This document shows, piece by piece, positions 6,775-13,718 of a DNA stretch of 14,966 nt. Both the position numbers and the translations under genes were made by a program. Source of the stretch: JBOHRN01 sp050732775. Its GTDB lineage: Bacteria; Gemmatimonadota; Gemmatimonadetes; Longimicrobiales; Longimicrobiaceae. The notes below the pieces were generated by a model. The model was not told the DNA's origin. It saw nothing but the letters and a program-made list of their open reading frames with translations, and did not search any database. Every line of letters begins with the position of its first letter. The first letter of the stretch is position 1. The DNA is taken from contig JBOHRN010000027.1 of NCBI GenBank assembly GCA_050732775.1, positions 1 through 14,966 of the forward strand, read 5' to 3'.

Positions 6775-6834
6775 GCCGGGGCTAGCGAGGCGGAGAAGAG
6801 CGGGGCGTTCGCCTGAGCTCGCTTGGCCCCTGGC
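6775..6834. terminator. Imperfect inverted repeat between convergent ubiD and pccB, possible two-way terminator
   Basis: The arms GCC-GGGGC-T-AGCGAG (6775-6789) and CTCGCT-TG-GCCCC-T-GGC (6818-6834) pair over about 14 bases with small bulges. Inner GGCG/CGCC bases can extend the stem. It fills the 88-base gap between two converging genes, as a shared terminator would. No T-tract follows on either strand, so intrinsic termination would be weak and Rho may be needed. Confidence 0.4.
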
Positions 6835-6835
6835 T

Positions 6836-8380
6836 CTAGAGCGGAATGTTGCCGTGCTTCTTGGGCGGGTTGGAGTCCCGCTTGTTGCGCAGCATGTCCA
6901 GCGCGCTGATCACGCGGGCGCGGGTCTCGCGCGGGTCGATGACGTCGTCCAGGTAGCCGCGGGCCGCCGCGATGTACGGATTGGCGAACTTTTCGCGGTA
7001 CTCCTCCTGTTTTGCCGCCGCCACCTCCTCTCCATTTTCCGCGGCCGCGATCTCCTTCTTGTACAGGATCTCCACCGCCCCCTTGGGACCCATCACCGCG
7101 ATTTCGGCGCTCGGCCAGGCGTAGTTGAGGTCGCCGCGGATGTGCTTTGAGCTCATCACGTCGTAGGCGCCGCCGTACGCCTTGCGGGTGATGACCGTGA
7201 TCTTGGGTACGGTGGCCTCGCAGTAGGCGTAGAGGAGCTTGGCACCGTGTTTGATGATGCCCCCGTGCTCCTGCCCTACGCCGGGCAAGAAACCCGGTAC
7301 GTCCTCGAAGGTTAGCAGGGGTAGGTTGAACGAATCGCAGAAGCGGACGAAGCGCGCCCCCTTGAGCGAGGCGTCGATGTCTAGCACCCCGGCGAGCACT
7401 GCGGGCTGGTTGGCGACGATCCCCAGCGAGTGGCCACCCAGGTGCGCGAAGCCGCAGAGCAAGTTGCCCGCGTAGCCGGCGTGGACCTCGTAGAACTTTC
7501 CTTCGTCCACCACCCGGCGGAGCACCTCGTGCATGTCGTACGGCTTATTGGGGTTGTCGGGAATGAGGTCGAGTAGCCCTTCGTCGGCGCGGCCACTCGG
7601 GTCGTCGGTTGCGCGAAAGGGAGGGTCTTCCCGGTTGTTTTGGGGGATGTAGTGGAACAGGTCGCGGATACGGCTCAGACAGTCCGGCTCGGAACCGCAG
7701 GCGAAGTGGGCCACGCCCGAGGTAGAGGCGTGGGTGTCGGCCCCGCCCAACTCTTCCATGGTGACGTCTTCGTGCGTGACCGTCTTTACCACGTTGGGCC
7801 CGGTTACGAACATGTAACTGGTGCCGCGAACCATGTACACGAAGTCGGTGATAGCCGGCGAGTAGACCGCGCCCCCCGCGCACGGGCCGAGGATAGCGCT
7901 GATCTGGGGGACGACGCCCGACGCCAGGGTGTTGCGTAGAAAGATTTCGGCGTAACCGCCGAGAGACGACACCCCCTCCTGGATACGGGCGCCGCCGGAG
8001 TCGTTGAGCCCGATGACCGGCGCCCCGTTCTTGAGCGCCAGGTCCATGATCTTGACGATCTTTTCGGCGTGGGCTTCCGAGAGAGAGCCGCCGAAGACGG
8101 TGAAGTCTTGGCTAAATATGTAGACCAGCCGACCGTGGATGGTGCCGTAGCCGGTTATCACGCCGTCGCCGGGTACCTTCTTGCGGTCGAGGCCGAAATC
8201 GGTTGCCCGGTGGGTCACGAAGCGGTCCAGCTCCACCAGAGAGCCGTCATCGAGGAGTAGGTCGAGCCGCTCCCGCGCGGATAGCTTGCCGCTTTCATGC
8301 TGTTTTTGGAGGCGCTCCTCTCCGCCTCCCGCCTCGGCCCGGAGGCGGAGCTCCCGCAGCTGTTCCAGCTTCTGCCGCAT
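6836..8380 (-). CDS. pccB: Propionyl-CoA carboxylase beta chain (acyl-CoA carboxyltransferase)
   Basis: This 514-residue protein is a biotin-dependent carboxyltransferase that moves CO2 from carboxybiotin to an acyl-CoA, normally propionyl-CoA, giving methylmalonyl-CoA. Both crotonase-fold halves are present: the N half has GGARIQEGVSSLGGYAEIF (129-147), the C half has VPGFLPGVGQEHGGIIKHGA, and the end KRDSNPPKKHGNIPL is typical of PccB. In RKAYGGAYDVM the residue before VM is Asp407; in the Streptomyces enzymes Asp at this position goes with propionyl-CoA and Ile with acetyl-CoA. ATG 8380 is preferred over the adjacent GTG 8383 because AGGG then has better spacing. The biotin carboxylase and carrier subunits are not in the window. 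It follows rpsA by 39 bases on the same strand and may be transcribed with it. Confidence 0.94.
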   Translation of the reverse strand: MRQKLEQLRELRLRAEAGGGEERLQKQHESGKLSARERLDLLLDDGSLVELDRFVTHRATDFGLDRKKVPGDGVITGYGTIHGRLVYIFSQDFTVFGGSLSEAHAEKIVKIMDLALKNGAPVIGLNDSGGARIQEGVSSLGGYAEIFLRNTLASGVVPQISAILGPCAGGAVYSPAITDFVYMVRGTSYMFVTGPNVVKTVTHEDVTMEELGGADTHASTSGVAHFACGSEPDCLSRIRDLFHYIPQNNREDPPFRATDDPSGRADEGLLDLIPDNPNKPYDMHEVLRRVVDEGKFYEVHAGYAGNLLCGFAHLGGHSLGIVANQPAVLAGVLDIDASLKGARFVRFCDSFNLPLLTFEDVPGFLPGVGQEHGGIIKHGAKLLYAYCEATVPKITVITRKAYGGAYDVMSSKHIRGDLNYAWPSAEIAVMGPKGAVEILYKKEIAAAENGEEVAAAKQEEYREKFANPYIAAARGYLDDVIDPRETRARVISALDMLRNKRDSNPPKKHGNIPL

Positions 8381-8419
8381 CACGCCCTGTCTGCGTTTAT
8401 GGCTCCCGGCGACCGGTCA

Positions 8420-10519
8420 CTACTTTCGGTTCTCCTCTCTTCCGGCTTCTTCTGCTTGCTCTTCGGAGGGCTCCGGCTCCTCTCCCGGATCGCCGTCGGC
8501 TTGGGGCTCGGCCTCCTCTTGCTCGGGAGCTGGCTCTCCATCTTGCTCCGGGGCCGCGGACCCTGCGGGCTCCTCCTCCGGCTCAGCCGGCTTCTTCTTT
8601 GGTTTCTTGGGTTTCTTCGCCTTGGGGACTCCCGCGCCCTCTTCCAGGGCAGTCTCTGCGGCGGGCTCCTCCTCCGGCTCAGCCGGCTTCTTCTTTGGTT
8701 TCTTGGGCTTCTTCGCCTTGGGGACTCCCGCGCCCTCTTCCAGTTTGGGGATGCGGGCCACCGTAAAGATGATGCGCCGGTTCTCCTTGTCGACCTCGAG
8801 CGGCTTTACCTCGAGTTCGTCACCCGGCTCGAAGAAGTCGGACGGGTCGGGGAGGTTGGCGCCCAACTCTGCGTGCGGGACGAAGCCCTCGACCTCCTCG
8901 CCGATGTCGACCACCAGTCCTTCCTCTTCAAAGCGCCGGACTTTCGCGCTCACCTCTTCGGCCTCGTCGGCGTGGTACTTCTCGCCGAGGGCTGGCCAGG
9001 GGTCTTCGGTGACCTGCTTTATCCCCAGAGAGATGCGTTTGGCGTCAGGGTCGATGCCGAGGATCACCACCTCGAGTTCATCGTCGCTGGCCAACAACTC
9101 GGAGGGGTGCTCGACGCGCTTGGTCCAACTCATGTCCGAGACGTGGACCAGCCCGTCGATGCCTGGCTCGACCTCCACGAAGGCGCCGAACGAGGTGAGG
9201 TTGCGGACGGTGCCGTTGAGGCGGGTGCCGAGCGGGTACTTCTCGGGAAAGGCGTGCCAAGGGTCCTCCTCGATCTGCTTCATTCCCAGGGAGATCTTCT
9301 CTTCTCCCACGTCCACCCGCAGGACCACGGCCTCGATCTCTTCCCCCACGTTTACCACCTGAGACGGGTGTTTCACGTTGCGGGTCCAGCTCATCTCGGA
9401 GATGTGAACCAGCCCTTCGACACCCTTCTCCAGCTCCACGAAGGCCCCGTAATTGGTAACCGAGACCACCCGGCCGAGTACGCGGGAGCCCACCGGGTAC
9501 TTCTTGTCTACCCCTTCCCATGGGTAACCCTGGAGCTGCTTGATGCCCAGGGAGAGGCGTTCGCGCTCCCAATCGATATCCAGAATCTTGACTTCCAGCT
9601 CGCCGCCGATCTGCACCACCTCGCTCGGGTGTCCGACCCGCCCCCAACTCATGTCGGTGATGTGGAGGAGCCCGTCCATCCCGCCCAAGTCAATGAAGGC
9701 GCCGAAGTCGGTGATGTTCTTGACCACGCCCTTGCGCAGTTGGCCGACCTCCAGCTCCTTCTTGAGCTCGTCGCGCTTGACTTCGCGCTCGGCCTCCAGG
9801 AGCACCCGCCGCGAAACCACGATGTTGCGGCGGCGCTTGTTGAGCTTGATGATTTTGAAGTCGTACGTCTTGCCGATCAGCTCTTCCAGATTGGGGACCC
9901 TGCGCAGGGCGAGCTGCGAGCCGGGGAGAAAGGCGTCGACTCCCATGATGTCCACGATAACCCCGCCCTTGATCTTCTTGGCCAGAATACCGGGGACCGA
10001 AACCTCGCTCTCGTGCGCCTCGCGGATCTTCTCCCACACCCGCAGGAAGTCGGCCTTCTTTTTGGAGAGCACCACCAAGCCGTCGTCGTCCTCCAGCCGT
10101 TCCAGAAAGACCTCGACCTGGTCGCCGGGCTGGAGGGTGCCCGGCTCCTTGAACTCGTCCCGGTTGACCGATCCCTCGCTCTTGAAGCCGACGTCGAGGA
10201 TGACCACCTTATCGGTGACGCGGATGACCTTGGCGTGTACGATTTCGCCCTCCTCCACGCTGGCGAGGGTCTCTTCGTACATCTCCATCATCCCCTCCAG
10301 CTCTTCCTCGCCGGTGACCTCCTCGGGGGCCTCTTCGTCGAAGTAGTCCTCGGGACGCCCGATACGGCGGGCCCGGTCGGCGATTTGGACCAGGGAGAGC
10401 CCGGCCAGCGGCGGACCGGAACCAGCTCCGTCGGCGGTCTCGTCGGGGGCGGCGGGCTCGGCCACCGCGGTCGCGGTGGGTTCGGGAGATTCGGTGACTT
10501 TGCTTTCCTGATCGGCCAT
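8420..10519 (-). CDS. rpsA: 30S ribosomal protein S1, six S1 domains plus long charged tail
   Basis: This 699-residue S1 protein is well above the usual 550-600. An acidic, Ala/Pro-rich N-terminal extension (1-85) precedes six S1 RNA-binding domains at about 90-153, 178-241, 259-328, 343-415, 429-502 and 520-588. Domains 3-5 are classic (ITDFGAF, LLHITDMSW, LSLGIKQ). S1 helps the 30S subunit capture and unfold mRNA. The tail (593-699) has two near-identical Lys/Glu-rich repeats (593-620 and 625-652, core PKAKKPKKPKKKPAEPEEEP) and then an acidic, Pro-rich end. ATG 10519 (MADQESK) is chosen over upstream codons because the preceding residues are not S1-like; AGAGGA lies 12 bases upstream, an unusually long spacing. 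The order aroA-cmk-rpsA is conserved in many bacteria. A private promoter and a structured leader precede it. Confidence 0.96.
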   Translation of the reverse strand: MADQESKVTESPEPTATAVAEPAAPDETADGAGSGPPLAGLSLVQIADRARRIGRPEDYFDEEAPEEVTGEEELEGMMEMYEETLASVEEGEIVHAKVIRVTDKVVILDVGFKSEGSVNRDEFKEPGTLQPGDQVEVFLERLEDDDGLVVLSKKKADFLRVWEKIREAHESEVSVPGILAKKIKGGVIVDIMGVDAFLPGSQLALRRVPNLEELIGKTYDFKIIKLNKRRRNIVVSRRVLLEAEREVKRDELKKELEVGQLRKGVVKNITDFGAFIDLGGMDGLLHITDMSWGRVGHPSEVVQIGGELEVKILDIDWERERLSLGIKQLQGYPWEGVDKKYPVGSRVLGRVVSVTNYGAFVELEKGVEGLVHISEMSWTRNVKHPSQVVNVGEEIEAVVLRVDVGEEKISLGMKQIEEDPWHAFPEKYPLGTRLNGTVRNLTSFGAFVEVEPGIDGLVHVSDMSWTKRVEHPSELLASDDELEVVILGIDPDAKRISLGIKQVTEDPWPALGEKYHADEAEEVSAKVRRFEEEGLVVDIGEEVEGFVPHAELGANLPDPSDFFEPGDELEVKPLEVDKENRRIIFTVARIPKLEEGAGVPKAKKPKKPKKKPAEPEEEPAAETALEEGAGVPKAKKPKKPKKKPAEPEEEPAGSAAPEQDGEPAPEQEEAEPQADGDPGEEPEPSEEQAEEAGREENRK
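8565..8743. repeat. 83-bp direct tandem duplication within rpsA
   Basis: The segments 8565-8647 and 8661-8743 are identical except for one base (the GGGTTT versus GGGCTT site, a synonymous AAA/AAG Lys change). A 13-bp linker gives a period of 96 bp, or 32 codons. Each copy encodes the LEEGAGVPKAKKPKKPKKKP... unit of the S1 tail. The near-identity points to recent duplication or gene conversion. Confidence 0.9.
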
Positions 10520-10603
10520 GCGCGGGGTGGTTCCTCTCGGCGCTCCGCTGCTGCGGGGCGGGTTAGGGTTAAACGCTCGGGCCGCCAACCGGCCGAACGG
10601 CAA
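10520..10603 (-). promoter_or_regulatory. Structured 5' leader of rpsA, candidate S1 autoregulatory region
   Basis: Between the predicted transcript start and the rpsA ATG the minus strand can form two hairpins. One is TCGGCCG/CGGCCCGA around a GTTGG loop (+ coordinates 10577-10596, one bulge). The other is CCGC-AGCA-GCGG (10545-10556). The weak AGAGGA ribosome site at 10532-10537 lies 12 bases from the start codon. In E. coli, rpsA is autoregulated through a structured leader with a poor Shine-Dalgarno sequence; a similar arrangement here is inference. Confidence 0.4.
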
Positions 10604-10610
10604 ACCAGTA

Positions 10611-10639
10611 AGAGTAGAAGTTTACCGCTTAATCGTCAA
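10611..10639 (-). promoter_or_regulatory. Sigma-70-type promoter of rpsA, overlapping the cmk stop codon
   Basis: On the minus strand TTGACG (10639-10634) and TACTCT (10616-10611) are exactly 17 bases apart. The -35 contains the TGA stop of cmk. Transcription would start near 10604 and give an 84-base leader. It would let S1 be made independently of aroA and cmk. Confidence 0.55.
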
Positions 10640-11319
10640 GCCCCACGCTCCCTGGCCAGGGTAATTACCCGCTCTACCTGGACGGCGAAGTCGAGCCCGC
10701 CGGTGTCTATGGTCACCGCGTCGGGGGCGCAGAGGAGAGGGGCCACGGCGCGGGTGGAATCGTCCCGGTCGCGGTGCAGGAGTCGGTCTGCCTCCGCCGC
10801 GAGAGCGTCATCGCCGGGCTCAGTGACCCCCCGCTCGGCCAGGCGGCGGCGGGCCCGCTCCCGCGGCGAACACACCAGAAAGACCTTGAGTTCGGCGTGA
10901 GGAAAGACCACGGTGCCGATGTCGCGCCCGTCTGACACCAGTCCGCCCCCCTCGCCGGCGGCTCGCAGGGCACCCAGGAGCCAGGCGCGGACCGTGGGGA
11001 CGGCGGCCATGCGCGAGGCGTGGGCGTTGACCTTGGCGGAGCGGATCGCGGTGGAGACGTCTTCGTCGCCGATGCTCATCCGGTATGACCCGGCTTCGGC
11101 GGTGGCGCGCACGCTCAGCCGGTCGAGGCACTCCCCGGAGATCGAACCCCACCGCTCGGGGGGGATTTTCTTCCGCAGGGCGGCTAGGGTAAGGGCGCGG
11201 TAAAAGGCCCCGGAGTCGAGGTGCCGGTAACCGAGGGCGCGGGCCGCGGATCGCGCGGTGGAGCTCTTGCCCGAGCCGGCCGGGCCGTCGATGGCGACGA
11301 TGATGCCGTTCTCTCTCAT
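10636..11319 (-). CDS. cmk: Cytidylate kinase
   Basis: This 227-residue cytosolic enzyme phosphorylates CMP and dCMP with ATP. The Walker A loop GPAGSGKSS (12-20) is present. LDSGAFYRALT (34-44) matches the family's DTGAMYRA motif, with Phe in place of Met. SDGRDIGTVVFPHAELKVFL (129-148) and RDRDDSTR (183-190, the CMP-binding and lid Arg/Asp residues) are diagnostic. The ATG at 11319 overlaps the aroA stop as ATGA, which fixes the start and implies translational coupling; in-frame codons further upstream fall inside aroA. Length is normal. Its stop codon lies inside the -35 element of the rpsA promoter. Identification is firm. Confidence 0.95.
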   Translation of the reverse strand: MRENGIIVAIDGPAGSGKSSTARSAARALGYRHLDSGAFYRALTLAALRKKIPPERWGSISGECLDRLSVRATAEAGSYRMSIGDEDVSTAIRSAKVNAHASRMAAVPTVRAWLLGALRAAGEGGGLVSDGRDIGTVVFPHAELKVFLVCSPRERARRRLAERGVTEPGDDALAAEADRLLHRDRDDSTRAVAPLLCAPDAVTIDTGGLDFAVQVERVITLARERGA

Positions 11320-12581
11320 CTGCCGGCGGCGTTTCCCAGAACCTTCCAAAACCCCGGAAAGCTGATCTCCACGCAATCGGGGTCGTCGATCTCGATGCGG
11401 TTTCCCGGCAAGGCGGCCAAGACCCCGAAGCTCATCGCCACCCGGTGGTCACCCCGGGTGCGGACCCGCCCGCTGAGCCCCCGGTCCGAGCCGGAGATCA
11501 CCAGTCCGTCCGGCAGCTCTTCGGCCGCCGCGCCGACGGCCCGGAGGTTTTCGGCCAGCGCCCGGACGCGGTCGCTCTCCTTGAGGCGCAGCTCGCCCGC
11601 GCCGGTGATGCGGGTCTCGCCCGAGGCCGCGGCCGCGAGCACGGCGAGGACCGGAAGCTCGTCGATCAGCGCGGGGATTTCGTCGCCCCCCACCTCCACG
11701 CCCCCTAGCGACGCGGGGTTGACCTCGAGGTCGGCCACCGGCTCTCCCCCCTCTTGGCGCCGGTTAGCGACCACTAGGCGAGCCCCCATGCGCTCCAGCA
11801 CGGCGAGGAGCCCGGTCCGGGTCGGATTTACCCCCACCCCGGGGAGCCGCATCCCCTTGCCGGTCAAGAGCCCCAGGGCGATCAGAAAGCTCGCCGAGGA
11901 GAAGTCGCCCGGCACCGTGAGGTCGAGGGGAGAGAGCGACTCCCAGGAAGAGTCGAGAAAGACGGCGCGCCCGCCGTTAGAGGGCCGGGTCTCAAGACGC
12001 GCCCCCATCTCTCGCAGGAGCACTTCGGTGTGGTCGCGTGAAGGGCTGCCCTCGCTCACCCTCACCGGAACCCCGGCCGAGAGTCCGGCCAGAATTACGG
12101 CGCTCTTGATTTGCGCGCTGGGCACTGGAGTGCGGTAGTGCGCCGCCCTGAGCCGCCCGCCCGTGACCTCCAGCGGGAGCCGGTCTGGCTCGCCCAGTTC
12201 GCGCACCTTCGCGCCCATCCCGGCGAGCGGCTCGCTCACCCGGCGCATGGGGCGGCTCTTCAGGGAGGCGTCGCCGGTGAGCACGCTTGAGAAGGGGCGG
12301 CCGGCCAGGAGACCCATCATCAGCCGGGCGGTGGTACCGCTGTTACCGCAGTCGAGGGGAGAGTCAGGGGCCCTCCAAGTGTGTAACCCGTCCGAGCGGA
12401 CCACTACTTCTTCGCAGAGCTCCGGCAGGGGCGCGCCGAGCCGCCTGAGCACGGCTGCGGTGGCGAGGCAGTCGGCCCCGGCGAGGGGGGTGCGGACGCG
12501 GCTCACCCCGCGCGCCGAAGCCGCTAGCATCAGGGCCCGGTGGGTGATGGATTTGTCGGGGGGAAGGTTAACCTCCCGCAT
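11316..12581 (-). CDS. aroA: 3-phosphoshikimate 1-carboxyvinyltransferase (EPSP synthase)
   Basis: This 421-residue enzyme joins PEP to shikimate 3-phosphate, the sixth shikimate-pathway step, leading to chorismate for aromatic amino acids and possibly quinones. Seen motifs are LPPDKSITHRALMLA (6-20, with Lys10), LDCGNSGTTAR (76-86), GDASLKSRPM (103-112), PVPSAQIKSA (152-161), VPGDFSSASF (223-232), IDELPVLAV (306-314, catalytic Asp307) and LRLKESDR (331-338, Glu335). The GNSGTT form resembles the Bacillus-type sequence rather than the GNAGTA of E. coli. The ATG is only 5 codons before the first conserved motif, slightly shorter than usual, with no ATG, GTG or TTG further upstream before the preceding gene. 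There is no Shine-Dalgarno sequence; it starts 17 bases after the DUF4837-like gene, with a small GGGCG/CGCCC hairpin in the gap. Confidence 0.95.
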   Translation of the reverse strand: MREVNLPPDKSITHRALMLAASARGVSRVRTPLAGADCLATAAVLRRLGAPLPELCEEVVVRSDGLHTWRAPDSPLDCGNSGTTARLMMGLLAGRPFSSVLTGDASLKSRPMRRVSEPLAGMGAKVRELGEPDRLPLEVTGGRLRAAHYRTPVPSAQIKSAVILAGLSAGVPVRVSEGSPSRDHTEVLLREMGARLETRPSNGGRAVFLDSSWESLSPLDLTVPGDFSSASFLIALGLLTGKGMRLPGVGVNPTRTGLLAVLERMGARLVVANRRQEGGEPVADLEVNPASLGGVEVGGDEIPALIDELPVLAVLAAAASGETRITGAGELRLKESDRVRALAENLRAVGAAAEELPDGLVISGSDRGLSGRVRTRGDHRVAMSFGVLAALPGNRIEIDDPDCVEISFPGFWKVLGNAAGR

Positions 12582-12598
12582 GAGGGCGGAGCGCCCGC

Positions 12599-13642
12599 TC
12601 AGCCACGCCCTGGGCCGCAGGCAAAGGTGTCCAAGATGGTCCAGAGTTGAATCATATACTCATATTTGGCCTTGCCGGGCGCGTAAAGCCAACTGTCCAG
12701 TAGGTACACCCGGTCGTCACCGTGGCAGCTCACCACCCGGGCAGTGAACGGTCCGGCCGCGGGCCACGCCTCCGGAGGGCTGGACCAGACGCCGCGGATC
12801 TCGGTAGCCTCCCACCCCTCCCCCCGGAGACGGATTGGTTGGATGTCGCCGCTCTCGCTGAGCTGGGGCGGTTGGTAAAATTCTTGAGCCGCAAGTTCTC
12901 GCCAACGAACCGCTTCGGAGGTGGAGATGGGCGTACCGTCGGGCTCTCGCCAAGTGACCAGGATGGAGCGGATCAGCTCCGACGGGTCGGGGTGGTCGTT
13001 GCGGAAGAGGTAGGCGTTGGGCGCCACCCTTTCGCCGTCGTAGAGCTCGGGCACGGTGAGGGAAAAACCCACCTCCCGGCGGAGCTGGCGGGCACGCTCG
13101 GTATCCGCTCCGCTGGTGTACATCCGCTCCAGCACGTAGCGCCGGAAGTCACGTTGAAACCTCTCTCCCGCCTCTTCTAGCAGAGCCAGGGCGTGCCCGG
13201 CTCCCCGTCCGGGGCGGGTCAGCACTATTACCACCTGCTGATGGCGAGCCCAGACGTCTTCCGCCTCGGCCACGGCGGCGGGGGTCGGCGTGTCGCCCCC
13301 GACCCTCTCCAGGGCTTCGGCCAGCCAGGCGTCCCCGGGCTCGCCCACCAGGAGTACGCGCTTGAACTCTCGGAAGCGGGGCCAGCGCGGATCCGAGGGA
13401 GAGGCGTGGGTAACGTCGAACATCCGTTCGTCCCTGACGGTGAAAACCCGGGGCTCGAGGGCGTCGTACACCTGGCCGCCAGTCTCCTCCCACTGAGCGG
13501 GGTCCATACCCACGATGATCGAGTTGGCGTCTCCCCAAGCCATCGGTTTATCGCACGCCGCCAGCAGGCAGAGGATGGGCAGAAGGGTGTGCGCGCCTCT
13601 CATTAGGTTAGCTGGTCGAGCGAAGCGCTCTGATCGGTTCAT
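12599..13642 (-). CDS. DUF4837-like lipoprotein
   Basis: This 347-residue protein has a hydrophobic signal (LLPILCLLAAC) with a lipobox, giving lipidated Cys30. The mature part begins with ANSIIVGMDPAQWEETGG and ends with RVYLLDSWLYAPGKAKYEYM before a short tail. This layout recalls DUF4837, a family of Bacteroidota and relatives with unknown function; the assignment is from memory of the family pattern. Trp and aromatic residues are scattered through a mostly soluble alpha/beta domain. ATG 13642 is chosen because a good promoter would start transcription at this codon; ATG 13603 would give a more standard 16-residue lipoprotein signal and is a fair alternative. No Shine-Dalgarno sequence precedes either. 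It leads the aroA-cmk transcription unit, 17 bases ahead of aroA, with no evident functional link. Confidence 0.72.
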   Translation of the reverse strand: MNRSERFARPANLMRGAHTLLPILCLLAACDKPMAWGDANSIIVGMDPAQWEETGGQVYDALEPRVFTVRDERMFDVTHASPSDPRWPRFREFKRVLLVGEPGDAWLAEALERVGGDTPTPAAVAEAEDVWARHQQVVIVLTRPGRGAGHALALLEEAGERFQRDFRRYVLERMYTSGADTERARQLRREVGFSLTVPELYDGERVAPNAYLFRNDHPDPSELIRSILVTWREPDGTPISTSEAVRWRELAAQEFYQPPQLSESGDIQPIRLRGEGWEATEIRGVWSSPPEAWPAAGPFTARVVSCHGDDRVYLLDSWLYAPGKAKYEYMIQLWTILDTFACGPGRG

Positions 13643-13649
13643 ACGCTCG

Positions 13650-13679
13650 AAAGTACCGGCGTGGTGGCGAAGCGGTCAA
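13650..13679 (-). promoter_or_regulatory. Promoter of the DUF4837-like gene / aroA unit, probably leaderless
   Basis: On the minus strand TTGACC (13679-13674) and TACTTT (13655-13650) are 18 bases apart. The -10 ends 7 bases before the ATG at 13642, so the transcript should start at the A of the start codon or very near it. The absence of a Shine-Dalgarno sequence agrees with leaderless translation. Confidence 0.6.
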
Positions 13680-13685
13680 CCGCTT
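13670..13685. repeat. Perfect 7-bp inverted repeat in the divergent promoter region, possible operator
   Basis: AAGCGGT-CA-ACCGCTT is symmetrical and overlaps the -35 box of the minus-strand promoter. On the plus strand a TTGACG (13684-13689) begins at its right edge, but no good -10 follows at the proper distance. It could be a regulator site acting on one or both genes, or a by-product of two back-to-back -35 boxes. Confidence 0.35.
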
Positions 13686-13718
13686 GACGCGCCCGGCAAC
13701 GGAGCGGAGGTTCTTCTC

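Noticed and set aside
8297..10900. 867-codon open frame on the plus strand opposite rpsA
   Set aside because: Its translation is low-complexity Leu/Asp/His-rich sequence with no family motif. The antisense of a GC-rich, Glu/Lys-rich gene rarely has stops, and the six S1 domains on the other strand are unmistakable.
12582..12598. Small GGGCG-CTC-CGCCC hairpin before aroA as a terminator
   Set aside because: Five base pairs only, no T-tract, and it lies in a 17-base gap inside an apparent operon.
13515..13718. Upstream extension of otsB to 13515
   Set aside because: It would run antisense through the DUF4837-like gene and the divergent promoter. The ATG at 13719 has a strong ribosome site and matches the family start.
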